64,000 bases of DNA, taken from Rossellomorea aquimaris TF-12. Lineage in GTDB: Bacteria; Bacillota; Bacilli; Bacillales; Bacillaceae_B. Each line of letters starts with the position of its first letter. Position 1 is the stretch's first letter. Made by a program: the position numbers and the translations under genes. The notes under the pieces were generated by a model that was not told the origin of the DNA, searched no databases, and was given only the letters and a program-made list of their open reading frames with translations. Below are positions 18,278-25,889 of this stretch, piece after piece. The stretch lies in NCBI RefSeq assembly GCF_001648555.1, contig NZ_LQXM01000028.1:186001-250000 (forward strand), in the 5' to 3' direction.

Positions 18278-18893
18278 CCCTTTCCATCATATTCTTTAGC
18301 TTATTTCTTCCTCTATTTAATCTGGTTTTAATCGTATTGAGATTCATGTTAAGAATTCCACCGATCTCTTCCATCGATAACTCTTCATAGTAATAAAGGA
18401 TAATAACTTCCCTGTACTTTACAGGCAGGGCAAGAACACATTTAGACAGAAACTCTTCCTCGGTACGCTTCACCATGGACCTTTCAGGGGACAAGTCTTG
18501 TGACGTGAAAAGATTGAAGAGAGAAGAGTTCATAACCATTTTCCGAAAAGAAGAACTTTTCAATACATCCTTTGATCGATTAATGGTTATTCGAAAGATC
18601 CAGGACTTGAAAGAAATAATCTTATCTATGTTTTCATATTGTTTATAACAAGTGATAAAAACCTCTTGAACAATATCCTCGGCCATCTTCCAATCCTTCA
18701 CATAGTTGAAAGCCACTTTTGTCAGTCGTTCCCCATATTCATCCATGATTGTCTCAAGCCATTCGTCCATACCTTCGAGAGTTGCATTATCTCTAATTCC
18801 CCTCAACCTCTTCTCCCCCCAATCCCCTTTAATGCTAAGACGAATAAGTTTTGTATTGGTTTCATTTTTTTTAGTAAAAGAGGGAACTCCCAA
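18252..18893 (-). CDS. ECF-type RNA polymerase sigma factor
   Basis: Region 2 reads AFNYVKDWKMAEDIVQEVFITCYKQYENI...FKSWIFRITINRSKD, and region 4 reads LPVKYREVIILYYYEELSMEEIGGILNMNLNTIKTRLNRGRNKLK. Both are typical of ECF sigma factors in the SigV/SigX-like Bacillus set. The N-terminus is uncertain. A TTG at 18893 has AAGGGG upstream, but its first 42 residues are atypical; an internal TTG after GGGGGGAGAAGAGG, giving MRGIRDNATLEGMDEW, or the ATG of MDEWLETIM may be the real start. It is co-transcribed with a membrane partner that probably controls it. Confidence 0.88.
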   Translation of the reverse strand: MGVPSFTKKNETNTKLIRLSIKGDWGEKRLRGIRDNATLEGMDEWLETIMDEYGERLTKVAFNYVKDWKMAEDIVQEVFITCYKQYENIDKIISFKSWIFRITINRSKDVLKSSSFRKMVMNSSLFNLFTSQDLSPERSMVKRTEEEFLSKCVLALPVKYREVIILYYYEELSMEEIGGILNMNLNTIKTRLNRGRNKLKNMMERGEYSGEQA

Positions 18894-18908
18894 TTTGATG
18901 GAATCCCC

Positions 18909-19448
18909 TTATAACCTTCCCATTAAAATAGTATTATAGTAATTTCCGTCAGAAAGTAATTTATCTTGTTTTAAAATACCTTCCACTTCAAATCCACATC
19001 CTTCATAAAGCTCTATTGCTTTACGATTCGTTTCAAGTACTTTCAGCGTTATTTTCTTTATTTCATTTCCATCTGCCCAAGACACTGATTCGTTTAATAA
19101 AGTCCTGCCTATTCCGTATCCCCAAAATTCTTTTAATACACATACACCAAACTCAACCTTATGAGCGCTTCTTTTCAATTTATTCCCTTCACACCTTGCA
19201 AAACCTACAATTCTACTACCTACTTCAGCTACTATAAACAGGTTCGTCATACTATCTGTATCATTTTCAATGACCTGCTTAAAACCTGATTCATCTATGT
19301 AATTCTCACCTTTTTCCCGATCTAAATTCTCTGTTTCTCCGTCAACCTGCAATCTCACTTGCGACAATGCTTTCGCATCATTTTTATCGGCGGATCTCAC
19401 TATATACCGTACATTACGAACATTAAATTCTTTTGATTTTATTTTCAT
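18909..19448 (-). CDS. GNAT-family N-acetyltransferase
   Basis: This 179-residue protein has the GNAT fold. YIVRSADKNDAKALSQVR opens the domain, and LKEFWGYGIGRTLLNESVSWA is the acetyl-CoA-binding loop (Q/RxxGxG/A). ITLKVLETNRKAIELYEGCGFEVEG completes it. The substrate is unknown. I start it at the ATG at 19448, preceded by AGGGAG. The reading frame continues upstream, but those 68 codons are a Nudix remnant and not part of this family. Confidence 0.85.
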   Translation of the reverse strand: MKIKSKEFNVRNVRYIVRSADKNDAKALSQVRLQVDGETENLDREKGENYIDESGFKQVIENDTDSMTNLFIVAEVGSRIVGFARCEGNKLKRSAHKVEFGVCVLKEFWGYGIGRTLLNESVSWADGNEIKKITLKVLETNRKAIELYEGCGFEVEGILKQDKLLSDGNYYNTILMGRL

Positions 19449-19739
19449 TTTTATTCTCCCTATGTCTTGTCTGTTGTACTGCCCAAATATGACGGGGAGA
19501 AGCAGTTTAGACTCTAATTCCTGTAAACTGATCCATTTCAATTCGTGGTCGTCGGTTACAGGATGATATAAAATACCTCTTAGGATTCCTATGAAACTGC
19601 CCACCTCTATGCCGTATCCCGTCTCTTCCATTATCCCCTGGTTGAGGCACATTGCATGATTTTCATTACTCTCTATTCCCCCATCTGTAAAAAATGATGT
19701 ACTCTTCTGATTCGCACAGTCAAAATTCCCTCTTTGGTT
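19449..19739 (-). pseudogene. Decayed Nudix hydrolase, read in frame into the GNAT gene
   Basis: The reverse strand reads QRGNFDC...TDGGIESNENHAMCLN QGIMEETGY, then EVGSFIGILRGILYHPVTDDHELKWISLQEL. The Nudix box spacing GX5EX7..UXEEXGU is intact, but the essential RE pair is QG. The N-terminal strand region is missing, and a TGA lies just upstream. The frame has no stop before the GNAT start. An intact Nudix gene is the next neighbour at 19783. The loss of catalytic residues and the 5' truncation support a pseudogene. Confidence 0.72.
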
Positions 19740-19782
19740 TCATTGAAATTACAGCATCAACACTTTTTCACCTTATCAATGA

Positions 19783-20229
19783 TTAAATAAAATCTAGTAT
19801 TCTAATATCAACACAATCAATATATCCAATCTCTTCCTCTAAATCCCAAAGCCTAATTTCAGACGTCTCTTCGTTTTCTTTAAATGGTTGAAGTTCTTCA
19901 ACTTCTGTAAAATAAACAGGATTAAATTTTATTTCTCCGTTTATTATTTTTTTAGATTTCATTAAACCTTTATATTCTAATTCAGATATCACTTGCCCTG
20001 TTTCTTCATAAAGCTCTCTAATGGCACATTCCTTAGGAGTCTCCTCCCCTTCTCTGCGCCCTGCTGGCAATTCCCATTGTTTTCGCCATACGTTGTAGCA
20101 CATCAGATACTTTCCTTTACATTTTATGACTGCAAAGGAGCCGGCTACTGGTTGATATGTAACAATTTCTTTTTCTTTTGTATAAATAAAATCCAAAAAC
20201 TCTAACCCATTATTTTTACATTCATTCAA
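19783..20229 (-). CDS. Nudix hydrolase
   Basis: This 148-residue protein has a complete Nudix box, G-RREGE-E-TPKECAI-RELYEETGQ, at about residues 57-79, which binds Mg2+ for pyrophosphate cleavage. WELPAGRREGEETP and the upstream KCKGKYLMCYNVWRKQ fit the family. The substrate could be a modified nucleotide or nucleoside-diphosphate conjugate; it cannot be told apart here. The TTG start follows GGGGGAG at seven bases. It shares its strand with the decayed Nudix and GNAT genes downstream. Confidence 0.88.
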   Translation of the reverse strand: MNECKNNGLEFLDFIYTKEKEIVTYQPVAGSFAVIKCKGKYLMCYNVWRKQWELPAGRREGEETPKECAIRELYEETGQVISELEYKGLMKSKKIINGEIKFNPVYFTEVEELQPFKENEETSEIRLWDLEEEIGYIDCVDIRILDFI

Positions 20230-20421
20230 GGTATTTCTCCCCCTAAAACTGAGTAAGTTTACCTATTCGATACACTTCTTATAGAACCCTTTATTTCCCA
20301 ACAGCAGAAAAAAGAATAATAATGATTTTTTATTTAGAATTTTATGTTAACAGGTCTAAATTCATAGTAAAATAGTATTGAACAGTTTATATATTTACAC
20401 GTTCAAAAGTGAGGGGTTTAG

Positions 20422-21525
20422 GTGAGGTTAGTTTCCATTAACAACTGCGAAACCGGAATGGTTTTAGCAAAACCAATTTATAACGAAGATGCCCGACTTC
20501 TTTTAAATGTCGGGACCGTACTGACTGAAGCGCATATTACTCGGATCAAAAAGCGTATTTCCTTTATATATGTTAAATCTGAAATGACGGATGATATTGT
20601 ACAGGTTAATGATGATATTCCATTTGAGCTACGAACAAAGACTATTTCCACCATCTCAAATGTTTTTTCAACAATGACAAGTAAACCAGTGAACAAGGTA
20701 GCTATAACAAACAGGCTGAATAATTTTAGAAATTTGAAAGATACATTCTCTAAAGTTGTCCATGAGCTTCAAAATTCAAGTGATCATTTGAACTTGATTT
20801 CACATTTACAAATCAATAATGATTTCATGTTTGAGCATTCTTTAAATACAAGCCTGTACTCAATCTCTATCGGAAGAGCACTTGGCATCCCGGAGAATTC
20901 ACTGCATATTTTAGGGCTTGGGGCACTTTTCCATGACATCGGGAAGCTCCAATTACCAAATTCACTTCTGACGAAAACGAACTTATCTGAAGAAGAAAAG
21001 CAAATGATGAGATTGCACACTGAAATTGGTTTTGAAATGCTGAGAAAAGAATCTGAACTTCATTTGCTGGTTGCTCACTGTGCCTTTCAACATCATGAGC
21101 ATGTAGACGGAAGTGGTTATCCAAGAGGGTTGAAAAAAGATGATATTCACCTGTTTGCAAGAATTGTTGCTGTTGCAGAAAAATTTGATCAATTGATCAG
21201 GCAGAAGTCCATGCTTCCTCATGAAGCCATCGAAGTACTGTATGGATACTGCTATATACGATATGACATTGACATCATTGAGGCTTTTAAAAAAGCCGTA
21301 GCCATTTTCCCAATTGGTGTAACGGTTACGTTAAGTACTGGGGAACGTGGTGTTGTCATCGGGTATAACCCAAAATATCCTCAACGTCCAAAGGTCAGAA
21401 TATTTAAGGATAAAGAAGGGAAAAAGCTGGCTATATCTGAGTTTTATGATATAGATCTATTAACGGACCTAACCGCAATGATTGTGAAGTGTGATGCGAT
21501 TATTGAAAGGAAAGCGACCGTGTAG
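20422..21525 (+). CDS. HD-GYP-domain phosphodiesterase (probable c-di-GMP)
   Basis: This 367-residue soluble protein has an N-terminal region of about 120 residues of DUF3391-like character. The HD-GYP domain has H171-D172 in ALFHDIGK and HHEHVDGSGYP at residues 224-234, matching the HHExxDGxGYP signature. HD-GYP proteins hydrolyse c-di-GMP to GMP or pGpG. The C-terminal 90 residues (VTLSTGERGVVIGYNPKYPQRPKVRIF) form a small beta domain common in Bacillus members. The GTG start follows GAGGGG. It is single-gene and may oppose the cyclase at 5524. Confidence 0.92.
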   Translation: MRLVSINNCETGMVLAKPIYNEDARLLLNVGTVLTEAHITRIKKRISFIYVKSEMTDDIVQVNDDIPFELRTKTISTISNVFSTMTSKPVNKVAITNRLNNFRNLKDTFSKVVHELQNSSDHLNLISHLQINNDFMFEHSLNTSLYSISIGRALGIPENSLHILGLGALFHDIGKLQLPNSLLTKTNLSEEEKQMMRLHTEIGFEMLRKESELHLLVAHCAFQHHEHVDGSGYPRGLKKDDIHLFARIVAVAEKFDQLIRQKSMLPHEAIEVLYGYCYIRYDIDIIEAFKKAVAIFPIGVTVTLSTGERGVVIGYNPKYPQRPKVRIFKDKEGKKLAISEFYDIDLLTDLTAMIVKCDAIIERKATV

Positions 21526-21562
21526 TTGAATTACTTGTGTTAAAAATAAAGGGGTATTTATA

Positions 21563-21605
21563 AAAATCGAGATAAAATCAATAAGATTTTATCTCGATTT
21601 AATTT
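21563..21605. terminator. Bidirectional terminator between HD-GYP and RsbR-like genes
   Basis: AAATCGAGATAAAATC and GATTTTATCTCGATTT form a 16-bp stem between convergent genes, with A/T tracts on both sides. Confidence 0.85.
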
Positions 21606-21642
21606 TGTTGAGATTTTTTCAATGAAAGTAGCTCAGTTCATT

Positions 21643-22479
21643 CTATAAACCTAGATTATTTATTGCTCTTTCCAATGTTGAGGTGACAGAGACTTTTTCA
21701 AAAGAAATTCCTAATTGAATGGCCGTTTGAGCAATTTCAGGTCTAATTCCTGATAAAGTACAATTCACTCCTAGTAAATTTAAACTATCGACTATTTGAA
21801 AAATTTGGTGTGCAACCATCGTATCCACCATTATTACACCGGATAAATCGATAAAGAGGTGTTCAACATTTTTACTGGCACATTCTGTTAGTGTATTTTC
21901 TAAGATATATCTTGCTCTCCCAGTATCTATATCTCCAATTAAAGGCAAGACAGCAGTGTTCTTATTTAAAGAAATGACGGGGGAGCTTAACTCTTTAATA
22001 ACTGCTTGCTGGGCATTCAGTCTGACTTGAGAATAATTATAGTTTTCCTCTGAAAACCTAGTCATCACTAATGAGAACACCTTAACAACCATGTCTCTCC
22101 AAGTACTTTTTACTTGTTCGGTATACTCACCTTCATGAATTTCAATAAATTTTTGAATTAACTCTAAGTACTGTTCTTGTGTCCTAAAAAATTCTCTTAA
22201 AATATAATGAATGGGAGTTTTTAAATGTTCCTCATCCTGTGCAATTTCTGTTATCCACTCTTCGAAACTCTCAATTCCTTCGCATTTATTTTGACGAAAA
22301 AGTTCGCAGAAATGCTCATGGAAGGCATGGTTTTGTCGTTTCATATTCTGTATGACAACGGGGTCTTTTGAAGAATATATCCCTGACGGATCACTCTTAT
22401 CTAATGACTCATACCAATCCTCTGTTAAATTCCATGTATTATCGCTCATAAATTGATATAGTTGCTGATTTGCTTCCAT
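21643..22479 (-). CDS. RsbR-type stressosome STAS protein
   Basis: This 278-residue protein has an N-terminal non-haem globin-like region (to about residue 145) and a C-terminal STAS domain. The STAS part, VLPLIGDIDTGRARYILENTL...LFIDLSGVIMVDTMVAHQIFQIV...GIRPEIAQTAIQLG, keeps the two threonines (in DIDT and MVDT) that correspond to the phosphorylated T171/T205 of RsbRA. Such proteins build stressosomes that release SigB. No rsbS, rsbT or other rsb gene is adjacent, so it is an orphan paralogue. The ATG at 22479 follows GGGGGAG. Confidence 0.88.
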   Translation of the reverse strand: MEANQQLYQFMSDNTWNLTEDWYESLDKSDPSGIYSSKDPVVIQNMKRQNHAFHEHFCELFRQNKCEGIESFEEWITEIAQDEEHLKTPIHYILREFFRTQEQYLELIQKFIEIHEGEYTEQVKSTWRDMVVKVFSLVMTRFSEENYNYSQVRLNAQQAVIKELSSPVISLNKNTAVLPLIGDIDTGRARYILENTLTECASKNVEHLFIDLSGVIMVDTMVAHQIFQIVDSLNLLGVNCTLSGIRPEIAQTAIQLGISFEKVSVTSTLERAINNLGL

Positions 22480-22650
22480 TCTCCCCCAACTTTCTATGTT
22501 AATCATTATTTATAAAGCGGTAAAAAGTGTCTATTAAAAAAATAATGCTTTAAGATTAACTTACTATATAAATTTTTGAATTGGAAGATAATTATAAATC
22601 ACTTCTAGGATATCCTCTCGCCACATCTTTTTCTCTAATCCTAGAAACAT

Positions 22651-22690
22651 ATAAAACGGGCATACTGAATTTTTTGTATGCCCGTTTTAT
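22651..22690 (-). terminator. Terminator of the DoxX gene
   Basis: ATAAAACGGGCATAC and GTATGCCCGTTTTAT form a 15-bp stem, 22 bases after the doxX stop. Confidence 0.88.
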
Positions 22691-22712
22691 ATAATTCTAT
22701 GACTCTGCAAGT

Positions 22713-23057
22713 TTAAACTAAAATGAATACTAAGATAATAGCAATAATCCCTAATAATACAATCATAAATGTGTCTTTAAAGCCGTCTTTCACACGTAAA
22801 TGGGTAATGAACCCACCTATGGCTGTCACAGTAAGTAGTACTGCTCCGGCAAGAGCGAAATCTTTTTGCCAAAAACCAACGATTAACAACGTTGCCGCCG
22901 TTAGTTCTACTAACCCTGTAACCACTCGGAACCACTGGGGTAGACGCCAGTGAACAAATGCTTCCCTGTGCATTTTTAATCCTGCCACTTTTCCAAGACC
23001 CGCCATTAAAAACATTGGAGCTAATAAGCCCTGTAAAATCCAAGGAAAAATAGTCAC
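22713..23057 (-). CDS. DoxX-family membrane protein
   Basis: This 114-residue protein has four membrane helices, in the DoxX-like arrangement (LLAPMFLMAGLGKVAGL..., VVTGLVELTAATLLIVGFW, AGAVLLTVTAIGGFITHL, IVLLGIIAIILVFILV). Members are thought to couple to redox or thiol stress, but the function here is unproven. The GTG start sits seven bases after AAGGGGG. It is monocistronic with its own terminator. Confidence 0.82.
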   Translation of the reverse strand: MTIFPWILQGLLAPMFLMAGLGKVAGLKMHREAFVHWRLPQWFRVVTGLVELTAATLLIVGFWQKDFALAGAVLLTVTAIGGFITHLRVKDGFKDTFMIVLLGIIAIILVFILV

Positions 23058-23277
23058 CCTTATTCCCCCTTATCGATTACACACAAATGGTATCACTCTT
23101 ATATATATAAGAGTGATTGCCATTTCATACATTATTTCTCAAAGGGCAAATGGGTGCCGTTTTATTAGGTTGGGAGATTTATCCGGCATCCGAGCTCGCA
23201 TTAGCCGGGAAAGGACCATGGCATGTTTTTTGATATATGGACGTTCAATAAGGACTTAAGTTTTAGTTGACACAAAA

Positions 23278-23661
23278 TTAATTTTCCGTGTTTTCAAAGA
23301 ATATGATTCGATTGCCAAATGGGTCTTTTATGTTAACCTCTTTCGTATTCCATGGGGTGGTTTCCAGATCAGGACGAGAGAATCTATCATTCTTTGATAA
23401 AAGAGTTGAATGTAAAAGCTCAATGTCATCAACTTCAATTCTGATCGCAGCTCCAGGACAGCAGTCTCCATGATGCTCTGAAAGATGGATTTTACAGTTC
23501 CCATAAGAAATTTGTATGTATAAAGGAAGATTTTCCTCAAAGCGATGTTCCCAGTCCAACGTAAACTCCAATAATGTCAAATAAAATTCTTTCGCCTTTT
23601 CCTCATCAAAAATACGGAGAATTGGTGTCAGGTTATTCATCGTTATTTTAGAGGTACTCAT
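23278..23661 (-). CDS. Glyoxalase-superfamily (VOC) protein
   Basis: This 127-residue protein is a single VOC module of the bleomycin-resistance/glyoxalase type: NLTPILRIFDEEKAKEFYLTLLEF, then IQISYGNCKIHLSEHHGDCCPGAAIRIEVDDIELL, and a C-terminal WNTKEVNIKDPFGNRIIFFE. The DPFGN motif and the terminal glutamate are typical. The unusual GDCCPGA segment recurs in one glyoxalase subfamily. The substrate is unknown. GGTGG lies nine bases before the ATG. Confidence 0.83.
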   Translation of the reverse strand: MSTSKITMNNLTPILRIFDEEKAKEFYLTLLEFTLDWEHRFEENLPLYIQISYGNCKIHLSEHHGDCCPGAAIRIEVDDIELLHSTLLSKNDRFSRPDLETTPWNTKEVNIKDPFGNRIIFFENTEN

Positions 23662-23701
23662 TGATTGCGACCACCTTTACTACTATTCTGGAAGAATGAA
23701 A

Positions 23702-23822
23702 TCAATTTTTTCTTATCATAAAAGTCAAAATAACAAAGCACAATGCTGCTAGAAGATAAAAAACATAAGTAAACCAAATAAACTTGTCATTAAAATTTAA
23801 AAAATAATAGGAAGTTCCTCAT
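23702..23822 (-). pseudogene. Possible frameshifted small membrane peptide gene
   Basis: A frame ending in FIWFTYVFYLLAALCFVILTF plus MIRKN-stop encodes a plausible membrane helix but has no start. An ATG-initiated frame (MRNFLLFF) enters it only if one T is removed from a run of six T (reverse strand). It could be a decayed or slippage-dependent gene, or chance. The evidence is weak. Confidence 0.3.
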
Positions 23823-23879
23823 CCTTTACCTGTCACTCCCAATTGCCCTGCTAAATTTTCAAGTTAGTGTCATTTGTCA

Positions 23880-24326
23880 CTAATGGATCGTCAAAATGAT
23901 ATCAATGCCTCCGATATCTTCTATATTGGTAGAAATTTTAAGTGCTACTTTGTGTCCATTTGTGATGATTCTACCTTCCACAATTGTAGGAGGTGTAATA
24001 TCAATTTCTACCCCATTCTCATATATAATTCTACTAATATTTCCTGATATCATATTCCCTAATTCACCCTGAAATGAGACCAACATATCTCCATCTATTT
24101 TCATACCGTACATTTTTTCTGCAATACTACTACTGGTCTTTCTTAATGTGTTTAAATAAATTGAGCCTCTTATATCTCCAGTAATCCCAATCAATACACC
24201 TAATTCAGTGTTGATTTCCTTCTCAGTATAAAGAGTCGGCTTATCCATTTGAATGTCAAAAGGGACTACTGATTTTATAGCTGATGTTGTTGAATTTAAT
24301 AGATTCGTTACTACCTGGTTAGACAT
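23880..24326 (-). CDS. CheX-like chemotaxis phosphatase
   Basis: This 148-residue protein belongs to the CheC/CheX/FliY family. The helix VSFQGELGNMISGNISRIIYE contains the ExxN catalytic pair used to remove phosphate from CheY-P. GITGDIRGSIYLNT and EGRIITNGHKVALKI match the CheX beta elements. Only one ExxN motif is present, as in CheX. No che operon is nearby; the soluble chemoreceptor at 29395 is the only other chemotaxis gene in the window. GGAGTGTAGGG precedes the ATG. Confidence 0.83.
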   Translation of the reverse strand: MSNQVVTNLLNSTTSAIKSVVPFDIQMDKPTLYTEKEINTELGVLIGITGDIRGSIYLNTLRKTSSSIAEKMYGMKIDGDMLVSFQGELGNMISGNISRIIYENGVEIDITPPTIVEGRIITNGHKVALKISTNIEDIGGIDIILTIH

Positions 24327-24523
24327 CCCTACACTCCTAAAACAAATCGTTTATTTAATTTATATATCGGATATACAAGGGATTTATTCAGTCAAAAAAA
24401 TAGAAAAAACCGGGACTAAAATCCTATTATTTACTTCAATACAACATAAAAAAGGCCAAAATCTCTCCAAAAAAGAAATAGAGATTTTAGACCTTAGTTT
24501 GCATATTATCCTAGAAAAGATGG

Positions 24524-25105
24524 TTACATTTCACTTAACCAAAACTCCATTGCTTTTTCCTTAGAAGGATAGAATAATTCCTTTATCTGATCTTCAAAAA
24601 GAAAACACTCTGTTAACCCTTGTGGAATCATCTGATATTTCTCTTTCCATAATCTCTTGCGTTCCAAAGCGTCTTTCACGCTCATTTTCACCCATGTATT
24701 TGGAAACACACTTCCTAGATTCGTACTTTTTGCTTCATCTGTTCCAAAAGAAAAATGACTAAAATAGGGTGGCATCCCTTCTAAATGACTCAAATTCCTT
24801 ACCCATATTTCACTCCTGACAGGAAGAAAACCGATATTCCTATTTTCTCTCTCTTTATGTGGCATATGGAAGGACCATGTAAGTTTATGTTCATTTAAGT
24901 AGCAGAAACAACCAGACCAATTTCCATCTTCCTCTCGGGGCATGGTCATTTCTGAAGTAATGATTTTTTGTCTCGTTTTATATAGATTATTGATTTTTCG
25001 ATTAATAAATATAGGAGGATTTCCACTTCCGATTGTGGCATTAGAAATGGGTGAATCACACCTATATCCCCGGTTATTATAGTAAATAACCTTCGCAAAC
25101 TTCAT
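24524..25105 (-). CDS. Uncharacterised protein (193 aa)
   Basis: I do not recognise this protein. It is soluble, basic and aromatic-rich (KFAKVIYYNNRGYRCDSPISNA, NWSGCFCYLNEHKLTWSF, WVRNLSHLEGMPPYFSHFSFG), with a helical C-terminal half (DALERKRLWKEKYQMI, LFEDQIKELFYPSKEKAMEFWL). No signal peptide or membrane segment is seen. The ATG at 25105 follows GGGAGG; an upstream start 13 codons earlier has no ribosome site. The 660-base gap upstream contains an inverted repeat and array 2. Low similarity to anything I know suggests lineage-specific origin. Confidence 0.65.
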   Translation of the reverse strand: MKFAKVIYYNNRGYRCDSPISNATIGSGNPPIFINRKINNLYKTRQKIITSEMTMPREEDGNWSGCFCYLNEHKLTWSFHMPHKERENRNIGFLPVRSEIWVRNLSHLEGMPPYFSHFSFGTDEAKSTNLGSVFPNTWVKMSVKDALERKRLWKEKYQMIPQGLTECFLFEDQIKELFYPSKEKAMEFWLSEM

Positions 25106-25278
25106 TCGATTTCCTCCCTTAATTGTAGTTTTTATAAAGATCAATGATGAAGAGATTACTAGTTTTTATTCCCTTTATAAAGTGGTTTAAACAACCAGTA
25201 AACCTAATTGATTTAACAAGATTAACACAGAGTATTATTCTTCCATCTGAATTTTAATCTAATTAGGGGATTAGTTTT

Positions 25279-25348
25279 GAGGGACGGACCTTTATTCAGA
25301 GAAAGTGCGGTAGGACGCATTTTTGTTGGTGATTAAGGTCCGTCCCTC
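25279..25348. repeat. Inverted-repeat element with GGGACGGACC arms
   Basis: The arms are GAGGGACGGACCTT (25279-25292) and AAGGTCCGTCCCTC (25335-25348), a perfect 14-bp inverted repeat around a 42-base spacer. A single copy of the arm sits at 988-1000. It resembles a small non-autonomous repeat or bcr/REP-like element. It encodes nothing. Confidence 0.7.
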
Positions 25349-25608
25349 TTTGAAATGTTAAGAATGGTGATCGATTATGGGGTTTTTGACAGGTAGTGGT
25401 GCATTGGGGAGTGGAAAAGCGATTTCTAACGTAATAATCGCTGAATTTTTTTATATTTTATACTCTTTTTGTACACGTTTTTACATATATACAAGCAAAT
25501 TACTAATATAATTGTATTCTTAAAGCAATTAAGTACCAAATTGGGGTATTTATAGACAGGATGAATACTTCATTTAAGAGATATTAGCGAAATTCAAGGA
25601 TTTATTTT

Positions 25609-25750
25609 CAACTTTTCGGATTTTATTTTCAACTTCTTTACTTTTATTTTCAACTTTAATAATCAGCTTGAAAATATAATCAACTTTAATCGTTTAGTAT
25701 CAACAATGATTGTTTTTTATCATCTAAAAAGCTTTATTATCAACTTTTAT
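25609..25750. repeat. Degenerate intergenic array 2 (21/30/20-nt spacing)
   Basis: CAAC cores start at 25609, 25630, 25651, 25681, 25701, 25721 (CATC) and 25741, giving steps of 21, 21, 30, 20, 20 and 20. The unit TTTTATTTTCAACTTT matches array 1 at 17093, which has the same step pattern. The remainder of the gap 25106-25765 is AT-rich with no gene apart from the inverted repeat at 25279. Confidence 0.8.
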
Positions 25751-25765
25751 TTTTTAAGAAGTCTT

Positions 25766-25846
25766 CTAAGAACCAGCAGTAGTCAAAAAGTACATACCTA
25801 TAAGGATCATCATTAAGAAAAATAAACCTATAAATAGTCGTCTCAA
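25766..25846 (-). CDS. Small hydrophobic membrane peptide (26 aa)
   Basis: This is a TTG-started frame of 26 residues with a basic N-terminus (MRRLF) and one membrane helix (GLFFLMMILIGMYFLTT). GGGGGG lies six bases before the TTG. Similar tiny single-helix proteins are common and often missed in Bacillus. There is no family match I know. Its stop is 25 bases from the last core of array 2. Confidence 0.4.
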   Translation of the reverse strand: MRRLFIGLFFLMMILIGMYFLTTAGS

Positions 25847-25889
25847 CAAAATCCCCCCTGGAATGAAAATTTTCATATATTAAAATTCC

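Noticed and set aside
23147..23240. Plus-strand frame MGAVLLGWEIYPASEL
   Set aside because: It looks protein-like but is only 27 codons, with a weak ribosome site and no recognisable family; could be a gene remnant.
24253..24564. Plus-strand frame overlapping cheX and the 193-aa gene
   Set aside because: It is antisense to two better-supported genes and has no ribosome site.
25279..25348. The GGGACGGACC inverted repeat as a terminator
   Set aside because: The 42-base spacer is too long, there is no T-run, and no gene ends there.
17093..25750. Arrays 1 and 2 as CRISPR or as coding tandem repeats
   Set aside because: Units are short and degenerate without spacers of uniform length, no cas genes are present, and the mixed 21/30/20 steps break any reading frame.
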